Shown in pieces: positions 4,768 to 10,566 of a stretch of DNA of 10,566 nucleotides. The first letter of the stretch is position 1. Each line of letters begins with the position of its first letter. The DNA lies in assembly GCA_002779555.1 (NCBI GenBank), contig PEWI01000002.1, positions 1 to 10,566 of the forward strand. The letters run 5' to 3'. Source of the stretch: Candidatus Bathyarchaeota archaeon CG07_land_8_20_14_0_80_47_9. Lineage in GTDB: Archaea; Thermoproteota; Bathyarchaeia; Bathyarchaeales; Bathycorpusculaceae. The position numbers and the translations under genes were made by a program. The notes under the pieces are model-generated. The model saw only the letters and a list, made by a program, of their open reading frames with translations, did no database searches and was not told where the DNA came from.

Positions 4768-6843
4768 TTTCTGCAAGACTTCCCTCTCATGTTCTGGCGT
4801 GACTTGCATTATATCTTCAACATAGGCTCTCAAAGGTTCCGCGATGCTCCATGCTTGGACAATGCATCCTTTCGGTGCATGCGGAGGATTACCATCAAAA
4901 ATCTCGCATAACGCGCCAAGACCGGCACCAGAGACTAGCCTGCCAAACAGCGGAGACAGAAAATACTTCATTGCGAAATCACGTCTAAACTCACTGTTGC
5001 CTTTTACTTTCAGAAACGCTGTTGCAAGTGGTCCCACCAACCAAGGCCAAACTGTGCCATTATGGTAAGCCCTGTCTCTGCTTCTCCTGTCCCCAGCGTA
5101 GGCTCCCACATATCGGGGATGACTCTTCACAAGTGTCCGCAGGCCAAATGGCGTCAACAACTCGCTATGCACAACATCAACAACCCTCTCACTCTTCACA
5201 TCATCAAGCATCGTGAAGTCCAAAGCCACCGCAAAAACCTGATTGGGCCTCAAGGAACCATCCTTCCCGTCCTCACCCACTACGTCATACAAACAGTTCC
5301 CTTCTACATTCCAGAATTTCTCAACAAAACTCTTCCTGACCTTCTCAGCCATCTGCTCACACCTTTCAACTTCACCTTTCTCGCCAAACCTGTTTGCCAA
5401 CAGCTCCGTCGTTCTCAGAGCGTTATACCACAAAGCCTGAATCTCAACGGCCTTTCCAGTCCTTGGCGTAACAGGCTGACCATCCACAGCCGCATCCATC
5501 CACGTCAACTGAACACCATGACAAAGCAAGCCGTCACTGTCCACACGAATACTAAAATCGGTTCCTCTCGCAAAGCTTTCAACAATCGCTTTCACACTCT
5601 CCCAAAGCTGCTCCTGAACAAACCTGAAATCGCCAGTGTACTTCAAATACTGCAACACCGCGTTGACATACCACAAGCTAGCATCAACAGTGTTGTAGGC
5701 AGCAGGTCCGGTTTGGTCCGGAAGAAAATTGGGAATCAAACCATTCCGCAGGTACTTTTTGAAAGTCAAGAAAACCTTTCTCGCGTCCTCAAACCTTCCA
5801 GTTACAAGCATCAACCCGGGTAGGGAAATGAAAGCATCTCTTCCCCAAGCCTCAAACCAGTGATAACCAGCAATCACAGACCTGTAACCGGCATCGATTC
5901 CTCTGACCACGAAGGCGTCAGTAGCCGAAACAAGCCATTTCAGCCAATCCTCTGCCGGAGCGGTTTCATGCGCCTCAAAGAATCTTGTAAGAAGACTATC
6001 ATAGCGCTTCGCTTCTTTCTCGAACAACGCGCTCAAATCGTAAAGCGTTACAGAAATCCTGTCCATCAGGTTTAGTGCACCATCTTCGCTTTCTCCGGCA
6101 ACTGCGACAACTGCGAAACTCTCAGCCCTGTTTGCCGTTACTCCCATCTCAAAGCATCCAACCTGATAGCAATCGTCCAAACAGCTTTCTCCGCGCCTCG
6201 CCTCTTCACGGTAGAACATCTTCTCGAACCATTTCCCATCAGGGCGATATTGCCCACCTGTGCCCTTCAACATCAGCGCAGACTGGGGAAAACTGAACCT
6301 TACGCTGACCTCTCTGTCTGTGCACTTCTGAATAGGCTCCGCGGAGACTTTCCACCTGTTCGTAACCGAGTGAAAATGCCTCCAATTCACCAAGGGAAGA
6401 ACTCTGAATTTGATGTCAAAGCCGTTCCTGTTCAAAATCTTGTACAGAACCACGACGGCATTCATTTCATGCGGCATAAAAACAGTCTTCTGAACCTCAA
6501 CATTCTGCACGGAATACACATGCCTCGGAAAAGGCGAAACAGAAAACTCCTTGATGAAACCATATCCCTGAGGAAAAACCCCATTCTGAAACTCATTGGC
6601 CCCAAGCGGATAGGTGCTATTCCCGATGACCACTTCCTCGTCCAGTCTCGACAGAAGGACTCTACGGTCTCCCGGCGGATGAAGGGCGGCAACAAGGAGT
6701 CCATGATATTTCCTCGTGTTTATACCCAAAACCGTGGAAGACGCGTAACTCCCTAAACCGTTTGTTATGATCCATTCTTTCTGGATTGCTTCGTCGAAGC
6801 TTGCAAGAGCTTTCCGGTCGAGACTTATCAGCGGCAATTTCAT
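4759..6843 (-). CDS. Glycogen debranching enzyme (amylo-alpha-1,6-glucosidase, GH133-like)
   Basis: This is a 694-residue cytoplasmic enzyme predicted to hydrolyse alpha-1,6 branch points in glycogen-like polymers. The N-terminal domain begins with EWIITNGLGSYASST (23-37) and NTRKYHGLL (42-50), the hallmark of archaeal/bacterial debranching enzymes. The C-terminal (alpha/alpha)6-barrel carries YHWFEAWGRDAFISLPG (327-343), TWMDA (447-451, candidate acidic catalytic residue Asp450), YHNGTVWPW (593-601), a LCEIFDG segment (645-651) and QAWS (663-666). The length is normal for the family and no lesion is visible. Its ATG overlaps the TGA of the upstream DUF89 gene in an ATGA arrangement, which implies translational coupling within the triosephosphate isomerase-DUF89-debranching operon. 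The tail overlaps the galT-like gene. Released glucose and glucan ends would feed the glycolytic genes in this window. Confidence 0.94.
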   Translation of the reverse strand: MKLPLISLDRKALASFDEAIQKEWIITNGLGSYASSTVLGINTRKYHGLLVAALHPPGDRRVLLSRLDEEVVIGNSTYPLGANEFQNGVFPQGYGFIKEFSVSPFPRHVYSVQNVEVQKTVFMPHEMNAVVVLYKILNRNGFDIKFRVLPLVNWRHFHSVTNRWKVSAEPIQKCTDREVSVRFSFPQSALMLKGTGGQYRPDGKWFEKMFYREEARRGESCLDDCYQVGCFEMGVTANRAESFAVVAVAGESEDGALNLMDRISVTLYDLSALFEKEAKRYDSLLTRFFEAHETAPAEDWLKWLVSATDAFVVRGIDAGYRSVIAGYHWFEAWGRDAFISLPGLMLVTGRFEDARKVFLTFKKYLRNGLIPNFLPDQTGPAAYNTVDASLWYVNAVLQYLKYTGDFRFVQEQLWESVKAIVESFARGTDFSIRVDSDGLLCHGVQLTWMDAAVDGQPVTPRTGKAVEIQALWYNALRTTELLANRFGEKGEVERCEQMAEKVRKSFVEKFWNVEGNCLYDVVGEDGKDGSLRPNQVFAVALDFTMLDDVKSERVVDVVHSELLTPFGLRTLVKSHPRYVGAYAGDRRSRDRAYHNGTVWPWLVGPLATAFLKVKGNSEFRRDFAMKYFLSPLFGRLVSGAGLGALCEIFDGNPPHAPKGCIVQAWSIAEPLRAYVEDIMQVTPEHEREVLQKLG

Positions 6844-7724
6844 TGGTACATCAGCTTCGCAACATTCTTCTCCTTAGGTACGCCGAAATAGTTTGCAACA
6901 GGATTACATTTGGTCCTAAACAGCAGGGCATGCGGCTTCTTCAGCTTGTACTCTGTCAACGTTTCAGCGTAACCCATGCCCTTCGCAAAAACCAAGTCAA
7001 CGGAGTTGTAGACTTCAAGAAATTCTGGAGAAACTTCTTTCAAGGCAAAGCCTACCGCATCGGTGCCTGTTGCGATTATCTTATCCGCGATTTTGCTCAT
7101 CCCAGAAACCTCCGCATCCTCCAAAGTGGCATCGTTGATTATCGCTCCTCCCTTGACTGCAACGATCACTGTCAAACCCATATTCTTCAACTGCTCAACG
7201 AGCAAGGTGTCAAAAACAATCTCGCCGGCGTTGTCTGTCAAAAAAAGAACCGTCCGCGCCTTCTTGGCCAACTCGTAAATACTGCCAACATCATCCACAA
7301 CCAAATCCTTTGCCGCTTCCCGAAAACTCTTCCTCAAACTGCCGAACGTGAACTTGTGGCCTGGAATGTCAAACTCCATGATGTTGCCGACAATCGCGCA
7401 TAGACATGCCCTTTTGAACCTGTCCTGTTGCGCGTACCCCTCTTCGACAATCTTCCTGGCGTACGGCAGAAGCTTCAGCGCCTTCTCATTGCTTATCCTC
7501 TTGTTCCTCTTGTACGGGTCATCATTGCCGCTGATTCTCTTTATCAGCCGATCCCTCTTCGTGCCCAAGTCGGCCGGAACCGAGGTTGGCCTAAACTCCC
7601 TATTCATAAGTCGAAGAAGCTCACTCATGGCTCTGAATCGCAGTGCAGGATTTGTGGTGGCTTCCTTTGCTTCAGCTGCAGCCCTGCTGAGTATGCACGC
7701 TGCGCATTCCGCCTCGACTTTCAA
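6840..7724 (-). CDS. DUF89/ARMT1-like metal-dependent phosphatase
   Basis: This is a 294-residue protein of the DUF89 family, Cys-containing prokaryotic subfamily. Family members are metal-dependent phosphatases, and several are thought to repair or clear damaged phosphorylated metabolites. Visible motifs are C7-x2-C10 near the N-terminus, GNIMEFD (113-119), FLTDNAGEIVFD (161-172, metal ligands expected at Asp164, Asn165 and Asp172), INDAT (196-200), FAKGMGYAE (246-254) and RTKCNPVANYFG (270-281). All key residues are present. The TTG start (7722-7724) is preferred because the family begins just before the first Cys and an in-frame stop lies 12 nt upstream. The gene starts 16 nt after the triosephosphate isomerase stop and overlaps the debranching gene by 4 nt. 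This placement points to a phosphorylated sugar or carbohydrate-derived metabolite as substrate, which is inference. Confidence 0.9.
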   Translation of the reverse strand: MKVEAECAACILSRAAAEAKEATTNPALRFRAMSELLRLMNREFRPTSVPADLGTKRDRLIKRISGNDDPYKRNKRISNEKALKLLPYARKIVEEGYAQQDRFKRACLCAIVGNIMEFDIPGHKFTFGSLRKSFREAAKDLVVDDVGSIYELAKKARTVLFLTDNAGEIVFDTLLVEQLKNMGLTVIVAVKGGAIINDATLEDAEVSGMSKIADKIIATGTDAVGFALKEVSPEFLEVYNSVDLVFAKGMGYAETLTEYKLKKPHALLFRTKCNPVANYFGVPKEKNVAKLMYQ

Positions 7725-7740
7725 CTTTTCCAGAACTCAC

Positions 7741-8427
7741 CTATTGCTTTGTTGCATCTGCAAACTCTCTCAGAACAGCATAAGGGTCTTTCGCCTTAAC
7801 GATGCCGCTTGCCACGAGCACGCCTTGAGTGCCAAGCTTCAGAGCCGCCGCAACATCTTCGCCGTGGCTTATGCCTGCGCCGCACAGTATTATAACATCT
7901 GAGTTGATTTTTCTGACAAGGTCAATGGTGCCAGTGATCACTTCGGGCTGCGCCTTCGAGACTGGAATGCCAGTTCCTATGAGCTCAGGCGGTTCAATCG
8001 CAATTATGTCTGGCTTAAGAGTTGCCACTGCCGCACTTATGCGAGGGTTGTTGGCGCAGACGACGGACGTTAAGCCGTTCTCATGCATTATGTTGATTAT
8101 TTGGTCAATGTCCGAGAACTTAAGTTGCCTTTCAGAATGGTTAATTAATGTTCCAACCGCTCCAGCCTCTTTAACAGATTCCGCAAGCACATGCCCCGTG
8201 TAGCCACCAGACCTGATAGGATCCACGTGTTGAGCTAGAACTGGAATAGCCACCGCTTCTGCGACAGCCGCTATATCAGCGAACTGCGGAGCCACTCCGA
8301 CGGAAACATTTGTTTCATGACTTACTTTTTCGGCTTTCTTTGCTAGATCAACTGCTTTCCGCCCTGTTGCTTCCAGATAGGTCTTGAAGTTGACAATTAT
8401 CATTGGTGTTCGCAGTTTTTCATGCAA
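7741..8427 (-). CDS. tpiA: Triosephosphate isomerase, archaeal type
   Basis: This enzyme interconverts dihydroxyacetone phosphate and glyceraldehyde 3-phosphate. It is the short archaeal form (228 residues from the chosen start, against about 250 in bacteria and eukaryotes). Catalytic residues are in place: Asn13 and Lys15 in NFKTY, His97 in NHSER and Glu145 in IEPPELIGTG. The phosphate-binding segment CGAGISHGEDV and ASGIVKA are also present. I chose TTG 8425-8427 because GGTGA, an exact anti-16S match, lies 8 nt upstream (8436-8440). The resulting N-terminus also matches the length I recall for Pyrococcus-like homologues. GTG at 8437-8439 (232 residues) overlaps that site and is the alternative, possibly leaderless. 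It is the first gene of the likely tpiA-DUF89-debranching operon and lies downstream of the arginine decarboxylase gene on the same strand. Confidence 0.95.
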   Translation of the reverse strand: MHEKLRTPMIIVNFKTYLEATGRKAVDLAKKAEKVSHETNVSVGVAPQFADIAAVAEAVAIPVLAQHVDPIRSGGYTGHVLAESVKEAGAVGTLINHSERQLKFSDIDQIINIMHENGLTSVVCANNPRISAAVATLKPDIIAIEPPELIGTGIPVSKAQPEVITGTIDLVRKINSDVIILCGAGISHGEDVAAALKLGTQGVLVASGIVKAKDPYAVLREFADATKQ

Positions 8428-8435
8428 GAGTCTCT

Positions 8436-8440
8436 TCACC
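8436..8440 (-). promoter_or_regulatory. Shine-Dalgarno GGTGA deciding the tpiA start
   Basis: The minus strand reads GGTGA, complementary to the 3' end of archaeal 16S rRNA, with an 8-nt spacer to TTG at 8425-8427. This favours TTG over the upstream GTG, which is part of the same site. Confidence 0.5.
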
Positions 8441-8463
8441 CAGTTTAGGGTTAATCCTGATCG

Positions 8464-8471
8464 TTAATATT
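8464..8471 (-). promoter_or_regulatory. Candidate TATA box for the tpiA operon
   Basis: The minus strand reads AATATTAA in the 53-nt gap between the arginine decarboxylase stop and tpiA. With normal spacing, transcription would begin near 8441, so the transcript would start almost at the ribosome-binding site. It gives the carbohydrate operon a promoter separate from the decarboxylase gene. Confidence 0.4.
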
Positions 8472-8492
8472 GTTTTGGAGTAAAATGGTTGC

Positions 8493-9077
8493 TTAACGCC
8501 CGCTGTGGGCCTTCCAGCGTTTCAGCACATTCTTTCCCGGAACGAAGACGGCTGCTGCAATGACGGTTGTCCACAAGCCGCTTTTGTCTCCCGTTGCTGA
8601 TTGGGTCACGTTTGTTGTTTTGATTATCATTCCGCTGGTTTTGAAGAGTTGCTCTTTTTCGTGCCAGGCAATCTCAGGGTCAAATTGAATTCCCATAGTC
8701 GTCGCCAGCATTGTCGCCGCCAAATCCTCTGCGTAGTCTCCAGCCTTGTCATCCGGCTCTCCGTAAGAATGATGTTCAGAGAGGTAACCGTAATCATTCT
8801 TGCCTGAAGGAATTGCGACGCCTATTGATGAAGCTATCAGTCGGTGCGATTCATTAGTGGAGTCTCTGGCTAGAACAATGAAGGTTATCTCCCCAGGCCT
8901 TATCATTTTCAAGCCTCGTTCTCTCGAGATGAGTTTGCACCCAGGCGGAACTATGCTTGAAACGCGCACGATGTTGCAGTACTGTATGCCTGCGTCTCTA
9001 AGGGCCAATTCAAAAGATTGCAGTTGCTCTTTGTGCTTGCCTACACCTTTGGTCAAAAAGAAATATTTCGGAATCAT
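8493..9077 (-). CDS. pdaD: Pyruvoyl-dependent arginine decarboxylase proenzyme
   Basis: This enzyme decarboxylates arginine to agmatine, the first step of archaeal polyamine (and agmatidine precursor) synthesis. The proenzyme self-cleaves between two serines to form the pyruvoyl cofactor. The cleavage motif RVSSIVPPG is visible with Ser40-Ser41, and GYLSEHH (97-103) supplies the conserved acidic residue (Glu101) near the active site. The C-terminal GLWTTVIAAAVFVP strand is also typical. At 194 residues it is somewhat longer than the roughly 165-residue Methanocaldococcus enzyme. The ATG is at 9075-9077, and an upstream TATA-like box places transcription at or very near this ATG, suggesting a leaderless mRNA. 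It is on the same strand as tpiA but separated by a gap with its own TATA candidate. It is divergent from the cdc6-like gene. Confidence 0.94.
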   Translation of the reverse strand: MIPKYFFLTKGVGKHKEQLQSFELALRDAGIQYCNIVRVSSIVPPGCKLISRERGLKMIRPGEITFIVLARDSTNESHRLIASSIGVAIPSGKNDYGYLSEHHSYGEPDDKAGDYAEDLAATMLATTMGIQFDPEIAWHEKEQLFKTSGMIIKTTNVTQSATGDKSGLWTTVIAAAVFVPGKNVLKRWKAHSGR

Positions 9078-9095
9078 TCTGCAATTTCGGAATAG

Positions 9096-9104
9096 AATAA
9101 ATAG
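9096..9104 (-). promoter_or_regulatory. Candidate TATA box for pdaD
   Basis: The minus strand reads CTATTTATT, within a repeated ATAGAATA context (9092-9107). The box lies about 23-27 nt upstream of the pdaD ATG, which fits leaderless transcription. Confidence 0.5.
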
Positions 9105-9116
9105 AATAAGCTTATT
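9105..9116. repeat. Palindrome AATAAGCTTATT in the pdaD/cdc6 divergent promoter
   Basis: This is a perfect 12-nt palindrome directly abutting the pdaD TATA candidate. A second, low-complexity palindrome (TTTTTTAAAAAA, 9126-9137) lies 9 nt further right. The first is placed as an operator would be, next to the BRE/TATA region of pdaD, but could also arise by chance in such AT-rich DNA. Confidence 0.35.
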
Positions 9117-9125
9117 AGTCTTTTG

Positions 9126-9138
9126 TTTTTTAAAAAAA
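9126..9138 (+). promoter_or_regulatory. AT-rich candidate promoter of the cdc6-like gene
   Basis: TTTTTTAAAAAAA could serve as a TATA box, placing transcription near 9161 and leaving a leader of about 42 nt that holds the GAGGT ribosome-binding site (9190-9194). The tract is also the most AT-rich stretch in the intergenic region. I found no origin recognition box (ORB)-like repeats around it. Confidence 0.35.
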
Positions 9139-9202
9139 GTGTACTAGCGCAAAGGAAAAGAGTAACGGAGCTTTATGCTCGATTAATTTGAGGTCTAACC
9201 AA

Positions 9203-10387
9203 GTGAAACCATATCAAAGCGTGTTTAGAGACGAAACAAAGCTTGATATCAACTACGTTCCCTACAAGCTTCCCCATCGAGACAGAGAACTGCGTCTGCT
9301 TACCGAGTTTTTCAGTTTCGCGCTTCAGTCGCCAGAGAAGATGGCTCAAAGGGTCATGATAACAGGCGATGTTGGCACAGGCAAAACCGTTCTTTCTCAA
9401 CGTTTCGGCGCCGACATAACTCGCGAAGCAAGCAAGCGCGGCATCAATCTTCGATACGTTCATGTCAACTGCCGTGAATACCGTGGAAGCCTCTTCCTTA
9501 TCCTCCAGCACGCAGTTTCCGTTTTCCATCCCAACTTTCCAAGGCGCGGCTATTCTGCAGAGGAGCTTCTGCGGATTCTTGTGCAGATGCTTGATGAAGA
9601 AAACGTCCACGTAATACTGACCTTGGACGAGTTTGGCAGCTTGGTTGAGAAGGAAGGCTCAGAAGCAGTTTACAAGTTGACTCGGCTGCAGGAGACAAGA
9701 CAGAACAAGCCTCAGAGGTTCTCGCTCATATGCGTTCTTAGAAACCTGAAGGAAATTGAACGACTGGATGCTAGCACAAGAAGCACCCTACAGACTAACA
9801 TAATAAGCCTAGAAAAATACTCAAGACAACAACTGATAGACATCCTCAACGACCGTGTCTCACTGGCCTTCAACCCCTCAACTGTCACCGAAGACACCAT
9901 AGATCTGACGGCTGAACTTGCCTTCTCTGAAAATGGAAACGCTCGGTTCGGAATTGAGCTGCTCTGGCGAGCGGGGAAATACACGGATGCCGACGAACTA
10001 GGCACCGTGTCACCAGAGTGTGTTCGAAAGGCCGTTTCGAGCATCGTCCCAGCAATGCGCAAAACTGATTTAGCCTCTCTAAACTTTCATGAAAAACTCC
10101 TCGCTCTAGGTACAGCTAGGCTTTTCAAAGAAAGCCAAAAGTCGCAAGTCTCTCTGGCAGAAGCGGAACAGGCTTACGCTGTCGTGTGTGAGGAATTCAA
10201 CGTGCAGCCTCACAGTCACACGCAGCTGTGGAAGTATTTGCAGACCCTTTCGGCAGTTGGCATAATAGAGACAGAGGTTTCAACAGTTGCGCCTAGAGGA
10301 AGATCAACACTCATCCGCCTGCCTAGAATCCCAGCTCGCGAACTTGAAAGGGAATTATGTGCCCTGTTGGAAAAACAAGGAGCGTGA
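9203..10387 (+). CDS. cdc6: Orc1/Cdc6-family AAA+ replication initiator-like ATPase
   Basis: This is a 394-residue AAA+ protein with the Orc1/Cdc6 layout, a family that binds archaeal origins and helps load the MCM helicase. Motifs, numbered from the chosen start, are LPHRDREL (23-30), Walker A GDVGTGKT (55-62), Walker B LTLDEF (139-144), a sensor-1 region with Asn181 in VLRNLKEI, and sensor-2 GNARFGIELLWRAG (245-258, Arg248). The C-terminal ~100 residues fit a winged-helix DNA-binding domain. Differences from typical initiators are LRN instead of the usual SN at sensor 1 and GNAR instead of GDAR. It may therefore be a divergent paralogue rather than the main initiator. I chose GTG 9203 because GAGGT lies 8 nt upstream; TTG 9188 would add five residues and overlaps that site. 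An ArsR-like regulator begins 7 nt downstream. Confidence 0.88.
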   Translation: MKPYQSVFRDETKLDINYVPYKLPHRDRELRLLTEFFSFALQSPEKMAQRVMITGDVGTGKTVLSQRFGADITREASKRGINLRYVHVNCREYRGSLFLILQHAVSVFHPNFPRRGYSAEELLRILVQMLDEENVHVILTLDEFGSLVEKEGSEAVYKLTRLQETRQNKPQRFSLICVLRNLKEIERLDASTRSTLQTNIISLEKYSRQQLIDILNDRVSLAFNPSTVTEDTIDLTAELAFSENGNARFGIELLWRAGKYTDADELGTVSPECVRKAVSSIVPAMRKTDLASLNFHEKLLALGTARLFKESQKSQVSLAEAEQAYAVVCEEFNVQPHSHTQLWKYLQTLSAVGIIETEVSTVAPRGRSTLIRLPRIPARELERELCALLEKQGA

Positions 10388-10394
10388 GAACAGC

Positions 10395-10566
10395 ATGAAT
10401 GTGGAAGAGGTTTTTTCTTCAAAACTGAGAATGAGAATACTCAAAGTTCTGGCGCAGGTAGGCGAGGTCAACGTTTCAGAAATCGCGCGAAGACTCAGCG
10501 TTAACTATCAGTCAGCAAGCAAACACTTACAGGTTTTGGAGGACGAAGGCATCATTCAGCACAAAA
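10395..10566 (+). CDS. Winged-helix ArsR-like transcriptional regulator (3' truncated by window)
   Basis: The first 57 residues are visible, and the frame is open to the window edge. They form a helix-turn-helix of the ArsR/winged-helix type: SSKLRMRILKVLAQ (8-21), VNVSEIARRL (25-34), NYQSASKHLQVLEDEGII (37-54). The pattern of short helix, SEIARRL, and SxxSKHLxxLExxGII recognition helix is characteristic. There is no metal-binding Cys pair in the visible part, so metal sensing cannot be claimed. The ATG at 10395 lies 7 nt after the cdc6-like stop, which suggests cotranscription. It may regulate its own operon or the divergent promoter region to the left; that is inference. Confidence 0.85.
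   Translation, partial: MNVEEVFSSKLRMRILKVLAQVGEVNVSEIARRLSVNYQSASKHLQVLEDEGIIQHK

Noticed and set aside
5062..5823. Plus-strand open frame of 253 codons opposite the debranching enzyme
   Set aside because: It is antisense to strongly conserved GH133-like motifs, and its product is His/Pro/Ser-rich and domain-less.
6786..7403. Plus-strand open frame of 205 codons opposite DUF89 and the debranching-gene start
   Set aside because: It is antisense to a convincing DUF89 gene and crosses the coupled stop/start junction. No motif is visible.
7348..7902. Plus-strand open frame of 184 codons with Ser/Leu-rich, membrane-like stretches
   Set aside because: It is the reverse complement of Ala/Glu/Lys-rich helices of DUF89 and triosephosphate isomerase, which yields false hydrophobicity.
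8498..8510. GCCC/GGGC hairpin as a terminator of pdaD
   Set aside because: The short stem lies inside the last codons of pdaD and is not followed by a T-run on the minus strand.
9078..9202. Replication origin upstream of the cdc6-like gene
   Set aside because: AT-rich palindromes are present, but no ORB or mini-ORB repeats are seen by eye, and a single intergenic region cannot show skew. It is kept only as a low-level possibility.

Overview
The window looks archaeal and is gene-dense. It carries a full-length archaeal-type SRP (7S) RNA, a compact archaeal triosephosphate isomerase, a pyruvoyl-dependent arginine decarboxylase, an Orc1/Cdc6-family AAA+ protein, TATA/BRE-like promoters and frequent GTG/TTG starts. 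The gene content (PfkA-type phosphofructokinases, pyruvoyl arginine decarboxylase, GH133-type debranching enzyme) suggests a TACK-group lineage such as Bathyarchaeia. That placement is inference from content and was not tested by phylogeny.

Layout, left to right. Positions 1-888 (+) hold the 3' part of a phosphofructokinase with PPi-type active-site residues. It converges on a complete ATP-type phosphofructokinase at 909-1871 (-). A short divergent promoter region then leads to a xylose-isomerase-like TIM-barrel protein (about 1999-2814, +) and a small membrane protein (2825-3172, +). The SRP RNA gene follows (3254-3570, +) with its own TATA box, then a leader region with a palindromic TATA element and a triple inverted/direct repeat before a GalT-family nucleotidyltransferase (3730-4767, +).

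Positions 4759-9077 are all on the minus strand. In transcription order they are pyruvoyl-dependent arginine decarboxylase, triosephosphate isomerase, a DUF89 metal-dependent phosphatase and a glycogen debranching enzyme. The last three are tightly packed (a gap of 16 nt, then a 4-nt stop/start overlap) and are probably one operon. The debranching gene and the galT-like gene overlap tail to tail by 9 nt. Right of an AT-rich divergent promoter with two palindromes, an Orc1/Cdc6-family gene (9203-10387, +) is followed 7 nt later by the start of a winged-helix ArsR-like regulator that runs off the window.

Taken together, the left and centre form a carbohydrate locus. Glycogen debranching and a hexose-1-phosphate nucleotidyltransferase feed hexose phosphates into two fructose-6-phosphate kinases with different predicted phosphoryl donors, and triosephosphate isomerase lies below. 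A DUF89 phosphatase sits inside the operon, possibly for removal of damaged or surplus sugar phosphates. I see no insertion sequence, CRISPR array, tRNA or prophage.
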